64,000 nucleotides of DNA from Acinetobacter chinensis. GTDB lineage: Bacteria; Pseudomonadota; Gammaproteobacteria; Pseudomonadales; Moraxellaceae. The stretch lies in the NCBI RefSeq assembly GCF_002165375.2, contig NZ_CP032134.1, positions 186,001 to 250,000 on the forward strand, written 5' to 3'. The notes below the pieces were generated by a model. It did not search any database and had not been told where the DNA came from. It was given only the letters and a program-made list of their open reading frames with translations. This document shows positions 21,290 through 30,585 of this stretch, piece after piece (the stretch's first letter is position 1; the number at the start of each line of letters is the position of its first letter). The position numbers and the translations under genes were made by a program.

Positions 21290-21895
21290 GATGTATTTCT
21301 CTGTTTTATTATTTAATCTAATTTAAATCGCAAAATATGAATCTGGAATGACTGAAATAATGAAGATCAGGATTTAAGGGTCAACACTGTATAATTGATA
21401 ATAAAAAATTAATGATATCAATTTATTAAAATAGAAGCTTTCTGAACGGATGGTGTGTTGTGAAGGATAAGGGGAGAAAGGACCTTTAATACGATCAATA
21501 TTTATTGAGTGATGCTCAAGTGAAACAGTTGAGTTGCTGTGCTGAATATTGAAAATGATTAAAAATCCAGGGCTTATTGAACAGGGTGTATTTATCATTA
21601 AGCTCTGACAGAGGGGAGTGAACAGCATTAATTGAGAACTTTGTTTAATGAGTGATCACAGTGTATTTTTTATGTGATATGAAGCATATTTTATAAAGAT
21701 AACTTTGATTTTATATAACAAAAGATAAAATATTATGAATTGAATCTAACTTGTGTTTAAATTTTAAGTAATTGATTATTATATAAAAAATTGAATTATT
21801 AGGAGATTTTTAAACTTCCGATAAACGGATTTGCTTTTTATTTTTGTTTCTTTTTATTATGAATTTGTTAATTTAGTTTATAGCCAAGGTGTACT
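21290..21895. other. Intergenic, A/T-rich, no gene seen
   Basis: About 600 bases without a credible frame. It contains leaders of the leftward hydrolase gene and the rightward M48 gene. One 84-codon frame on the minus strand (21374-21628) has no ribosome-binding site or family likeness. Confidence 0.5.
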
Positions 21896-22107
21896 GTGAA
21901 AAATATGAAATTTTTTATAATCGCATGTGGCTGTTTATTATTTTCTGGTTGTATGACAACAACGAAAACCGGAACTTTTGGGGCAGACCGTAAGCAGTTT
22001 ATGGTGATTCCTGAAAAAGAGAGATGGATCCGTAAATTTGAACAACTCCTATAAGTGATATTCTGCTCCTCAAATGATGTTATAAACATCAATATATGGA
22101 GTATTTT

Positions 22108-22413
22108 ATGGCACGTAGACCAAGAAGAAATCATTCAAATGATTTTAAAGCTAAGGTAGCACTTGCTGCGATTAAAGCAGAAAAAACACTTGCTGAATTG
22201 AGTGCTGAGTTTGATGTTCATCAAAACCAAATTATTGACTGGAAAAATCAATTGATCTCAGCTTCCTCGCAAGCTTTCGATCAATCAAAAGCTCCAACAG
22301 AACCACCCATCGATCTAAAAAAACTACATGCAAAAATCGGTGAGCAGGCATTAGAAATTGATTTTTTAGAAGGTGTGTTGAAGAAACTGGGCCGCTTCAA
22401 CCACAAAAGTTAA
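22108..22413 (+). CDS. IS3-family transposase OrfA
   Basis: The 101-residue protein carries the OrfA helix-turn-helix (about 5-50: NDFKAKVALAAIKAEKTLAE and onward) and a C-terminal leucine-zipper-like helix used for multimerisation. ATG 22108 has GGAG six bases upstream; an ATG at 22096 lacks such a site. The main product is probably OrfAB, made by a -1 frameshift near AAGAAACTG at 22381-22389, which leads into the orfB frame. Confidence 0.88.
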   Translation: MARRPRRNHSNDFKAKVALAAIKAEKTLAELSAEFDVHQNQIIDWKNQLISASSQAFDQSKAPTEPPIDLKKLHAKIGEQALEIDFLEGVLKKLGRFNHKS

Positions 22414-23240
22414 TCGACGACTCACTTCAGATTTCAGTATCTAAGCAAGCTAAGCTGCTGAAAGTCTCCCGTGGTTGTTATTACTATCGCCCAAAACCTG
22501 TGAGTGCATCAGATCTGAAGCTGATGCGATGTATTGATGAATTACATATGCAATATCCTTTTGCAGGCAGTCGTATGATGCGTGATTTGTTGAATCGTCA
22601 AGGACATCATATAGGACGACGTCATACACGTACTTTAATGAAGAAAATGGGTATTCAGGCGTTATATTGCAAACCAAATTTAAGCCAGGCTAATCAAGCT
22701 CACCGTAAATATCCATATCTGCTCAAAGGGTTGGCTATTCAGCGCAGTAATCAAGTGTGGTCTACGGATATAACGTATATCCCTATGGCAAAAGGCTTTG
22801 TTTATTTATGTGCTGTGATTGATTGGCATAGCCGCAAGGTACTTGCGCATAGGGTATCGATTAGTATGGAGGTGGATTTTTGTATTTCGGCTTTAAATGA
22901 AGCGATTGAAAAATATGGTCGACCTGAAATATTTAATACAGACCAAGGCAGCCAGTTTACCAGTGATGCATTTATTGATGTATTGAAATCAAATGGCATT
23001 CAAATCAGTATGGATGGTAAAGGTCGATGGGTAGATAATGTGATGGTTGAACGATTATGGCGGAGCGTTAAATATGAAGAGGTGTATCTCAAAGCTTATA
23101 GCAGTGTCACAGATGCGAAAAAGCAATTAAGTGCATATTTTGAGTTTTATAATTTGAAACGACCTCATTCGAGTCTAGACAAAATGACACCAAATGAGTT
23201 TTACTATGATCAGCTACCCCAACAAAACAAGGTGGCTTAA
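22386..23240 (+). CDS. IS3-family transposase OrfB (DDE integrase), read by frameshift
   Basis: In the -1 frame relative to orfA, coding sequence is open from about 22380 and reads TGPLQPQKLIDDSLQ and onward, so OrfB is probably made as an OrfAB fusion rather than from the internal GTG at 22500. The retroviral-integrase-type core is complete: Asp in VWSTDITY, Asp in NTDQGSQF, and Glu in MVERLWRSVK 35 residues later. The element should be able to transpose, by the look of its intact catalytic triad. Confidence 0.88.
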   Translation, partial: TGPLQPQKLIDDSLQISVSKQAKLLKVSRGCYYYRPKPVSASDLKLMRCIDELHMQYPFAGSRMMRDLLNRQGHHIGRRHTRTLMKKMGIQALYCKPNLSQANQAHRKYPYLLKGLAIQRSNQVWSTDITYIPMAKGFVYLCAVIDWHSRKVLAHRVSISMEVDFCISALNEAIEKYGRPEIFNTDQGSQFTSDAFIDVLKSNGIQISMDGKGRWVDNVMVERLWRSVKYEEVYLKAYSSVTDAKKQLSAYFEFYNLKRPHSSLDKMTPNEFYYDQLPQQNKVA

Positions 23241-24040
23241 CTAGAGCGGAATATCACTTATAAATACGCTTTTAGTTGTTCAAACAAGTGGGACCACCTC
23301 TAAGCATGGAAAGCTCAATCAGAACGTTCATATAAACGGTTCGTACAAAAAGCAAAAAATAGCCAGGTTATGGTTATTGATGCAAAACTGGATAAAGTGT
23401 TAAACAACATGAAGTCCCATGCTGAGTCATTCAGAACGGGTTCCAAAGCCTGGAACTGGGAAATTAATGCCAGTCTGAACGGTGAGCTGAATGCTTATGG
23501 TTTTCCGGGTGGAAAAGTCGTGATCAATACCGGTCTGTATTGGGGACTGGGTCTGAATGAAGATGAACTGGCATTTGTCGTTGCGCATGAAATGGCACAT
23601 GCTTTACGTGATCATAACCGTGAAAAGGCATCCTTAATGGTGGCAAGTAATGTTGCTATGCTGTCGGCATCAGCTGGTCTGGGTGCGCTTGCTACAGTAG
23701 CAACGACAGTCACTTCTCAGACCGCTTATGTGCCTAAAGCCTGGACCATGGAATCTGAAGCTGATGTGCTGGGTTTGGAAATCATGGCAAATGCGGGATA
23801 TAACCCAGAAGCAGCATTGAGTTTTTGGAAAAAATATCAGCAGGAAGAAGAACGTCGTAAAAAATACAATGTTTCTCCTCAGATGAGTGAAACACTGTTT
23901 ACCAAGCGTATGGAGAATATCAGTAAATTTTTACCGGTAATGCAGGAAAAATATCTCCAGGCTAAAAACACAGGTGCGGATTCCTCCGTTTCACTGACAA
24001 CACAGAATATTGTGAAATAGCAGTTTAACCATGAAAAATG

Positions 24041-24064
24041 AGCACCTGAAAGGGTGCTTTTTTA
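24041..24064 (+). terminator. Terminator after the M48 gene
   Basis: AGCACC and GGTGCT pair across a short loop and are followed by TTTTTT. Confidence 0.75.
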
Positions 24065-24191
24065 TTGAATATTCTTTTTTTATTTTTTGTATAAATTATA
24101 ATCAGACATGATGAATTGAATTCATGGTAAAATGATCAGCTTTCATCTTAGATCTCTCCCGATCGCCATCTGCCAATCGAGATAAATAACC

Positions 24192-26606
24192 ATGTCTACA
24201 GCTTATACTGCTCAGACAGCGCCAATTGCACTGTTTGATTACGACAAATATTGGGCGTCATGTTTTGAACCTGCGCCATTTTTGCCGATGTCACGCGAGG
24301 AAATGGATTTACTCGGTTGGGATAGTTGTGACTTTATTTTAGTCTGCGGTGATGCTTATATTGACCATCCGTCATTCTGTTCAGGCATCATCGGTCGTAC
24401 TTTGGAAGCGCAAGGTTTCCGCGTCGGTATTATCGCGCAACCAGACTGGACATCGGCTGAAGCATTCAAAGTTTTAGGCAAGCCAAATATTGCATGGGGT
24501 GTCACTGCGGGCAATATGGATTCGATGATCAACCGTTATACGGCTGACCGTAAAATCCGTTCTGATGATGCGTATTCTCCAGATAATCAACCAAATAAGC
24601 GCCCAGACCGTGCGGCAACAGTATATTGCCAACGTTGTCGTGAAGCATTCCCTGATGTGCCTGTATTACTCGGTGGGATTGAAGCATCTTTGCGCCGTAT
24701 TGCACATTATGATTACTGGTCAGACAAAGTGCGCCGTTCAGTGTTGATGGATTCTAAAGCCGATCTGTTGATGTACGGAAATGGTGAACGCTCAATCGTT
24801 GAAGTGATGCATCGCCTTGCCAAAGGGCAAAAAATCCATGAAATCACTGATGTTCGTGGTACAGCTTTTATTGTTAATAAAAATAACCGTGCTTCAAAAG
24901 CACACTTCGTTGAAATTGCATCGAATGATGTTGATTCGATTGGTCGTGTAGATCCCATTATCAACCCCTATGTGATGACTGAAGATCTGGATGGTTGTGA
25001 AATTGAACAAGGTAAAGGCAATTCTTTAACGCAGTATCAAAATTTCCAGAAAGAACTGGTTGCCAATCCGATTGTCCGTGAAGGTGACAATCTGGATGAG
25101 AATACCCAGATCGTTCAGCTTCAACCAGCATCGAAAGCGATTAAACATAAATTGCCACCACGTGAGTTGGCGGTCATTCGTTTACCTGCTTTTGAAGAGG
25201 TATCGCAAGATCCTGTTTTATATGCGCATGCGAACCGTATTCTTCATCTTGAAACCAATCCTGGTAATGCACGTGCAATGGTGCAGAACCATGCAGGGCG
25301 TGATGTGTGGTTGAATGCACCACCGATTCCATTGACCACTGAAGAAATGGATTATGTGTTTGACCTGCCTTATGCACGTCTGCCACATCCTGCTTATGGT
25401 GAAGCACGTTTCCCTGCATTTGACATGATTAAATTCTCTGTGAATATCATGCGTGGTTGTTTTGGCGGATGTACGTTCTGTTCGATTACAGAGCATGAAG
25501 GTCGTATTATCCAGAACCGTTCGGAAGAATCGATTCTGCGTGAAGTGGAAAAAATCCGTGATACAGCACCAGGCTTTACAGGGATTATTTCGGACTTGGG
25601 TGGCCCAACGGCAAATATGTACCGTCTGGCGTGTAAAGATCCTGAGATTGAAAAGAACTGTCGTAAACCATCCTGTGTATTCCCAGGTGTGTGCCAGAAT
25701 TTGCATACCGATCATGCGCCGTTGACTCAGTTATATCGTAAAGCACGTGCATTAAAAGGTATTAAAAAGATTCTGATCGGTTCAGGTCTACGTTATGACC
25801 TTGCGGTACTGAATCCTGAATATGTCAAAGAACTGGTACAGCACCATGTCGGTGGTTATTTAAAAATTGCCCCTGAACATACCGAAAAAGGTCCATTGTC
25901 GAAGATGATGAAACCGGGTATCGGGACTTATGATCGCTTTAAACAGATGTTTGATCGTTACAGTAAGGAAGCAGGTAAAGAACAGTATTTAATTCCGTAC
26001 TTTATCGCAGCGCATCCTGGTACGACCGAATACGACATGATGAACCTTGCGATCTGGCTGAAAAAGAATGGTTTCCGTGCCGATCAGGTTCAGACCTTCT
26101 ATCCATCGCCAATGGCAACGGCAACGACCATGTATTACACAGGTAAGAACCCGCTGGCAAAAGTGGCGCGTTATACTGAAAATGTCGACATCGTGAAAGG
26201 TGATAAGCGTCGTCGTATTCATAAAGCCTTCCTGCGTTATCATGATCCAAACAACTGGCCTTTGTTGCGTGAAACCCTGAAAGAAATGGGTCGTGCGGAT
26301 CTTATTGGTAACTCAAAACAGCATCTGATTCCGACTTATCAGCCTGCGGGCAGTGCAGATGGTCAATATCAATCTGCGCGTAAGAAAAACTCAACGGTAG
26401 ATGGTGATTCGCAAAAACGTAATGGTGAGCAAGGCAATCGTACTAAAGCGGGACAAGCTCAGTCACGTCCGTCGAATACCAAAAAGCGTCCTGAACGTGG
26501 TCAGATTCTGACACAACATACAGGTTTACCACCGCGTGAAACAGGTGACCGTAAAAAGTCATCGGGTGGCTCAAAACCTAAAGGAAAATCCAGATCTGGT
26601 GCATAA
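24192..26606 (+). CDS. ygiQ: YgiQ-family radical SAM protein
   Basis: An 804-residue cytoplasmic iron-sulphur enzyme of the YgiQ/UPF0313 family. The radical-SAM cluster motif is Cys423-x3-Cys427-x2-Cys430 (CFGGCTFC), in an N-terminal B12-binding-like plus radical SAM architecture. A second Cys group (KNCRKPSCVFPGVC) lies near residue 485, and the last 80 residues are a basic, low-complexity tail. The reaction of YgiQ proteins is not established. It has its own terminator, so it is a single-gene unit. The gene reads with a codon choice close to its neighbours. Confidence 0.95.
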   Translation: MSTAYTAQTAPIALFDYDKYWASCFEPAPFLPMSREEMDLLGWDSCDFILVCGDAYIDHPSFCSGIIGRTLEAQGFRVGIIAQPDWTSAEAFKVLGKPNIAWGVTAGNMDSMINRYTADRKIRSDDAYSPDNQPNKRPDRAATVYCQRCREAFPDVPVLLGGIEASLRRIAHYDYWSDKVRRSVLMDSKADLLMYGNGERSIVEVMHRLAKGQKIHEITDVRGTAFIVNKNNRASKAHFVEIASNDVDSIGRVDPIINPYVMTEDLDGCEIEQGKGNSLTQYQNFQKELVANPIVREGDNLDENTQIVQLQPASKAIKHKLPPRELAVIRLPAFEEVSQDPVLYAHANRILHLETNPGNARAMVQNHAGRDVWLNAPPIPLTTEEMDYVFDLPYARLPHPAYGEARFPAFDMIKFSVNIMRGCFGGCTFCSITEHEGRIIQNRSEESILREVEKIRDTAPGFTGIISDLGGPTANMYRLACKDPEIEKNCRKPSCVFPGVCQNLHTDHAPLTQLYRKARALKGIKKILIGSGLRYDLAVLNPEYVKELVQHHVGGYLKIAPEHTEKGPLSKMMKPGIGTYDRFKQMFDRYSKEAGKEQYLIPYFIAAHPGTTEYDMMNLAIWLKKNGFRADQVQTFYPSPMATATTMYYTGKNPLAKVARYTENVDIVKGDKRRRIHKAFLRYHDPNNWPLLRETLKEMGRADLIGNSKQHLIPTYQPAGSADGQYQSARKKNSTVDGDSQKRNGEQGNRTKAGQAQSRPSNTKKRPERGQILTQHTGLPPRETGDRKKSSGGSKPKGKSRSGA

Positions 26607-26998
26607 ACACGGCTGAAAATAAAAAAGGGCACAGCGGTGCCCTTTTTTCATAAAAAGAACAGACAGGTATAAAGTTGTTGAAATTGAATAAAAAATAATC
26701 ACACGGTCTTATTTTGAGAATTTTAAACCCTACAATTCGTCGGAATTGTTCGACACTATGCTTAAATCTAATTGCATTCCGAATAAGGCTTAATATAAAT
26801 TGAAACTGATGTTATTGACCTGAAGTTGACGCAGCAGTGACATTGACATTCTGAGCTGTATATTTTGCACAGGATTGTTGGGCTTTTTATAATAATTTCG
26901 TCAATTGAAACGACTGTTTTTTGTTAGGACTCCCTTATAAGAACAATGCCTGTATATCGGGGAAAACATCGGTGTGATACCGAAAAGATTATAAGAAT
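26607..26998. other. Intergenic region with ygiQ terminator, no gene seen
   Basis: The ygiQ terminator occupies 26621-26648. A 7-bp inverted repeat (ACAATTC at 26732, GAATTGT at 26743) and several TTGAC motifs around 26815-26850 may belong to the promoter of the DUF2726 gene. No coding frame was recognised. Confidence 0.5.
26621..26648 (+). terminator. Terminator after ygiQ
   Basis: AAAAAAGGGCAC and GTGCCCTTTTTT pair around a short loop; the run of T follows. Confidence 0.88.
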
Positions 26999-27022
26999 AT
27001 GGATTTTTTAAAGGATTATGAA

Positions 27023-27559
27023 ATGGCTATTTACATACTGACGGGGGTCTTGCTGCTGGGAATCGTACTGATTATGGCAGTAAAAGGACTCGCAAACCGT
27101 AATAAGCAGCAGGATAGTGTGCTGAAACAAAGGGCTCTTTTTAATATACAGCAACAACTGACTTATACCCGTCTTCAGGAAATCATGCCGAAAAAATACA
27201 CCATTCTTGTGCATGTTTCTTTTGATACTTTACTGACCACCAAACTGCCAAGAACACGCGATAAATACAGACATATGATCGCTGATTTTGTGGTGGTGGA
27301 TGATAATCTTCAGGTGGTCTCCGTGATTGCCGTGGACGATGTTTCTGCACTGAAAAAAATGCGTGATGTTCAGTATGAGGATGATCTGCTCAGAATGGCA
27401 GGCTATCAGGTGATCCGCTATGACGATGTGCCTGAATATCAACAGCTCAGACAGGATTTTAATCAGGATTATGGTCTAAGCGGAACTGAGCAGCCTGAAG
27501 AACAGAAGAAATTCAATTTTTATCCAAAAGTTGACCGTAAACTCAGAGTCATCGTTTAA
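27023..27559 (+). CDS. DUF2726-domain membrane-anchored protein
   Basis: The 178-residue product (186 if begun at ATG 26999) has one N-terminal transmembrane segment and then a DUF2726 domain with LLTTKLPRTRDKYRHMIADF and VDDVSALKKMRDVQYEDD. DUF2726 is a restriction-endonuclease-like fold of unknown job; the visible Asp and Lys pattern is compatible but I cannot show activity. AAAGGA eight bases before 27023 supports that start. The gene runs towards the convergent RidA gene, with a hairpin (AGGAAGC/GCTTCCT) at the shared end. Confidence 0.75.
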   Translation: MAIYILTGVLLLGIVLIMAVKGLANRNKQQDSVLKQRALFNIQQQLTYTRLQEIMPKKYTILVHVSFDTLLTTKLPRTRDKYRHMIADFVVVDDNLQVVSVIAVDDVSALKKMRDVQYEDDLLRMAGYQVIRYDDVPEYQQLRQDFNQDYGLSGTEQPEEQKKFNFYPKVDRKLRVIV

Positions 27560-27573
27560 CACACAGGAAGCAC

Positions 27574-27939
27574 TCAGGCTTCCTGATCTGGACGGACTGC
27601 AACAACAGTCATTTCCACGAGTACATCAGGCAGGTACATTTTTGCTTCCACACAGGTGCGGGGCAAAGCCTGAATGTCAGCGACCCAGGCATCCCACAGC
27701 TCATTAAATGCTGCATAATCCTGCTCAATATCCTTTAAATAAATAGTCACAGACAGAATGTGGCTTTTATCGGTTCCTGCATCTGCAAGAAACTGATCAA
27801 TGATGTCCAGTGTCTGCTGGGTCTGTCCTTTAATATCCAGGCTGAGATCTGAAGCCAGTTGTCCAGCCAGGTGAACCAGATTGCCTGCAATAGCGATTTC
27901 TGAAAAACGCTTCGCAACATGTAAACGCTGTACAGTCAT
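27574..27939 (-). CDS. RidA (YjgF/UK114) family protein
   Basis: A 121-residue protein of the RidA superfamily, whose best-known members hydrolyse reactive enamines and imines formed by PLP enzymes. Family features are HLAGQLASD, the mid-domain IYLKDIEQDY and the late block PRTCVEAKMYLPDVLVEM, whose Arg matches the catalytic position of RidA. This is likely a divergent subgroup member and its substrate is not known. AGGAACTCCC precedes the ATG. It is convergent with the DUF2726 gene. Confidence 0.88.
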   Translation of the reverse strand: MTVQRLHVAKRFSEIAIAGNLVHLAGQLASDLSLDIKGQTQQTLDIIDQFLADAGTDKSHILSVTIYLKDIEQDYAAFNELWDAWVADIQALPRTCVEAKMYLPDVLVEMTVVAVRPDQEA

Positions 27940-28399
27940 GGGAGTTCCTGAAATAAAACTTACAATGTCTGATTTTACGTGATCAGAAGCATTCTGCCTA
28001 ATCCGTTTGTTATGCTTTGGTGCACTGTTTTTATTATTTTATCGCCAGTGTGCAGAGCGGACAGATGAACGTATTACCTGGAGTTTAATCAAAATATCAG
28101 GATGCAGGCGAATGGATTTCTGATGGATTTTGTATGAAGACAGAATGAGGTGAAATTCAGGACTGAGGGTTTACCCGTTTATTATTTTACTGAGAGCCCT
28201 GCAATCTTCGGATTTGATCGTCACGCCAATCACAGGACAATATGCTGAAAGTAAAGATGATTTTCAGCATCTCTGTCAATGCATGGGTAATGCATTGCGG
28301 GGAATAGAGTACGCTATTTTTTAAGCACTTTGCGAAGAATTTGGTGTCTTTGTGTTCTTTTGATCAATAAATAGACTTTTATGGGGTAAATGCCGAAAA
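27940..28399. other. Intergenic, no gene seen
   Basis: About 460 bases between ridA-like and dinB. There is only a short dyad, CAATGCAT (28277) and ATGCATTG (28290). No frame or RNA was recognised. Confidence 0.5.
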
Positions 28400-29455
28400 C
28401 TACCATAGGCAAAGCTGAGGCTGATCCTGCTGTTCAGTCAGTTGATACAGTCCAACACCGACCAGGCGGAACTGAAAATGGGCAGGAATCTGCATTTCAT
28501 CCAGTAACTGATGAATGACATCCTGCATTTCCTGCTGTGAATTCAATGCCAGTTTAAAACTTTTACTGTGCTGTAAAACCTGGAAGTTTTTCAGTTTCAG
28601 TTTGACCGTCACGCCACGTGCCTGCATCTGCTTTTTTTCCAGACTCTGCCAGACACGTTCAATCAGACCCTCCCAGTACACAGCGCACTGGATCAGAGTC
28701 AGATCATCATCAAAGGTGGTTTCTTTGGAAATCTGCTGGCGCTGACGTTCAGCCTGCACTGGACGCTCATCTATCCCCTGAGCGTATAAAAAGAGTTGCT
28801 TGCCATATTTTCCAAAGTGGTGAATCAGTACATTTTCTTCTATCTGCTGTAAGTCACCCAGTGTTTCCAGATTCAGGCTTTTCAGCTTTTCCTGAGTGAC
28901 TTTGCCGACACCTGGAATTTTTTTCAGGGGCAGATCATGAATAAAATGCTGAACCTGACTGGGTTTAATAATGCAGATGCCATTGGGTTTGTTCCAGTCG
29001 GAAGCAACTTTTGCAAGAAATTTGTTGGGTGCAACACCTGCTGATGCAGTCAGCCCTGTGATTTTGAAAATATCGGCACGAATCCGCTGAGCAACTTCTG
29101 TGGCACTGGGGATATTCTGTAGATTTTCAGTAACATCCAGATAGGCTTCATCCAGCGAAAGGGGTTCAATGAGTGGAGTATATTGCTGGAAAATTTCATG
29201 AATCTGCTGAGAAACAGCACGATATTTATCAAAATGAGGTTCAATCACCACAACTTGAGGACAGAGTTTTTTTGCCTGTGACATGGACATGGCAGAACGC
29301 AGTCCGAACTTACGGGCAGGATAGGATGCCGCAGCAATCACCGCCCGTGGATGGTGTGAAGAAATCACAACAGGCAGATGCTGAAGGTCGGGGCGTTCCC
29401 GAAGCTCTACAGATGCAAAGAATGCATCCATATCAATGTGAATGATTTTTCTCAT
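28400..29455 (-). CDS. dinB: DNA polymerase IV (DinB, Y-family)
   Basis: An error-prone translesion polymerase of 351 residues. The palm catalytic carboxylates are Asp8 in HIDMDAFFASVE and Asp102-Glu103 in SLDEAYLD; a helix-hairpin-helix thumb (KIPGVGKVTQEKL) and a little-finger domain follow. Length equals that of E. coli DinB (351). No Shine-Dalgarno is visible: instead a 10-bp perfect inverted repeat ends one base before the ATG, which could restrict translation or bind a regulator. Neighbour upstream is an MBL-fold gene read in the same direction. Confidence 0.95.
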   Translation of the reverse strand: MRKIIHIDMDAFFASVELRERPDLQHLPVVISSHHPRAVIAAASYPARKFGLRSAMSMSQAKKLCPQVVVIEPHFDKYRAVSQQIHEIFQQYTPLIEPLSLDEAYLDVTENLQNIPSATEVAQRIRADIFKITGLTASAGVAPNKFLAKVASDWNKPNGICIIKPSQVQHFIHDLPLKKIPGVGKVTQEKLKSLNLETLGDLQQIEENVLIHHFGKYGKQLFLYAQGIDERPVQAERQRQQISKETTFDDDLTLIQCAVYWEGLIERVWQSLEKKQMQARGVTVKLKLKNFQVLQHSKSFKLALNSQQEMQDVIHQLLDEMQIPAHFQFRLVGVGLYQLTEQQDQPQLCLW

Positions 29456-29456
29456 G

Positions 29457-29486
29457 AATCACACAGTGTTTTAACGCTGTGTGATT
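29457..29486 (-). promoter_or_regulatory. 10-bp inverted repeat abutting the dinB start
   Basis: AATCACACAG (29457-29466) and CTGTGTGATT (29477-29486) are perfect complements with a 10-base spacer, and the dinB ATG lies at 29455-29453. As RNA it would fold where the ribosome-binding site should be. It could equally be a DNA operator, or a terminator lacking a T-run for the upstream gene. Confidence 0.6.
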
Positions 29487-29527
29487 ATTCTAACCGATTA
29501 TCAGGGAAGTTCATGCCCCTTCAGGAT

Positions 29528-30544
29528 TTACTGAACAGGGTAAGCGACAGGTTGTGTCAGGATGACAGCTTTTGCATGCTGTTTTTCAGTAAAATCAATC
29601 AGTGTCTGCATGCTTTTTGAAGTATTGTCAGCCACATAAGGCAGGAACTCCAAAGGCTGCTTCAGTGGCAGTGCTTCCCAGAAGTTATCCCAGTGAACAG
29701 GAATGACTACTTTAGGTTTGAGCATGGCAATAGTCTGTTCCAGATAGTGCTGCTGATAGTCCGGACTTTGCCTGGAGAGCTGAGCAATGCCTAAAAACAG
29801 GGTATCTACTTTAATATTTTTCAGCTGATCGGGCATGATACCTGTACTGGCTTTCACCAGTATTTTCTTTCCTTTATGCTCAATCAGATAATCAAAGCTG
29901 TGACCTTCCTTAAACGCTGAAAAACGGGCAGGCTGTTGCAGTGGGTGGCTGATCACTTCGCCCAGATCATTGTTTACCGCAGTCGGTGGGGTATGCTGAG
30001 AAGGCAGCGCCGTGACACGGAAATCTCCGAACTGCATGGCGTGTAAGGGCTGAATCAACACCAACTGATTCTCTGCAATCTGAGCACCACGGGCAATATT
30101 CAGGGTGCTTTCCGAGCCGACGATTCTGACCGGTAACTGCGTCCCCAGTTCAGCAATATCCAGTGCATGGTCATAGTGTGAATGTGAAATCAGGACGGCA
30201 CTCAGGCGTTTTAAATCATAGTCTTTAATCATGTGCTGAATCAGTTCAGGATCACTCCGTACAGGTCTGAACAGTGTCTGTGACAAAGAGGGGCGGGTAA
30301 AAAATCCATCAATCAACAGCTGATCTTTTCCATCATCAAACAGCAGTGTCGATACACCAAAAAATCGGACAGTCAGCTGATCAGAAGATGATCGAGCTCT
30401 GGAAGCTGTTTTGATGTCGGGCTGATACATCCATGCTTTGAACTGCTGTACATGCCCGGATGGCTGCAGCAGAAAGGTCAGTATGGCAATCAGGCCGAAC
30501 ACCAGCAGGCTGAGCGTGATGGTAATGGTTTTTTTCAGATTCAT
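29528..30544 (-). CDS. MBL-fold metallo-hydrolase with N-terminal membrane segment
   Basis: The 338-residue protein has an N-terminal hydrophobic segment (about 7-26), then a metallo-beta-lactamase fold. The zinc motif is SHSHYDHALD near residue 130, an HxHxDH variant, with further His at LPSQHTP and VIPVHWDN. It is likely periplasmic or membrane-tethered. The layout resembles the UlaG/NAPE-PLD-like phosphodiesterase or lactonase-type hydrolases, but the substrate is unclear. A 42-base gap separates it from the lysozyme-like gene upstream; the two may be co-transcribed. Confidence 0.85.
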   Translation of the reverse strand: MNLKKTITITLSLLVFGLIAILTFLLQPSGHVQQFKAWMYQPDIKTASRARSSSDQLTVRFFGVSTLLFDDGKDQLLIDGFFTRPSLSQTLFRPVRSDPELIQHMIKDYDLKRLSAVLISHSHYDHALDIAELGTQLPVRIVGSESTLNIARGAQIAENQLVLIQPLHAMQFGDFRVTALPSQHTPPTAVNNDLGEVISHPLQQPARFSAFKEGHSFDYLIEHKGKKILVKASTGIMPDQLKNIKVDTLFLGIAQLSRQSPDYQQHYLEQTIAMLKPKVVIPVHWDNFWEALPLKQPLEFLPYVADNTSKSMQTLIDFTEKQHAKAVILTQPVAYPVQ

Positions 30545-30585
30545 TGTTCATCCATGCAACACAGTATTTTTGTTATGTACGGTTT

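Larger units (their letters stand above)
22020..23301 (+). mobile_element. IS3-family insertion sequence, 1282 bp
   Basis: Imperfect terminal inverted repeats of about 27 bp run inward from AGAGATGG at the left end and from CCACCTCT at the right; both contain TTTGAACAACT (complement at right). The flanks carry the direct repeat AAG at 22017-22019 and 23302-23304, the 3-bp target duplication expected of this family. Two overlapping frames encode the transposase. I cannot name the element without a database. Confidence 0.9.
21896..24020 (+). pseudogene. M48-family metalloprotease lipoprotein gene interrupted by an IS3-family element
   Basis: The 5' part (21896-22019) encodes a lipoprotein signal with lipobox FSGC and ends ...MVIPEK. 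The 3' part (23305-24020) continues AWKAQSERSYKRF and contains the zinc site HEMAH in VVAHEMAHALRDH and the third-ligand motif ESEADVLG. Removing 22020-23304 joins the two in frame into a 279-residue protein, so the element disrupted a normal gene. The start is GTG 21896 with AAGG six bases away (ATG 21905 is possible). A 216-residue internal frame from 23370 still holds the protease core but lacks the signal, so export is unlikely. Confidence 0.88.

Noticed and set aside
21290..21400. Pho box of the alpha/beta hydrolase
   Set aside because: CAGTCAT and GATTCAT are 11 bp apart but further units are off by one or poor; too weak to claim.
21374..21628. 84-codon minus-strand frame in the gap before the M48 gene
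   Set aside because: No ribosome-binding site and no recognisable protein feature.
28277..28297. CAATGCAT / ATGCATTG dyad upstream of nothing obvious
   Set aside because: Short, in a gap away from starts; likely chance.
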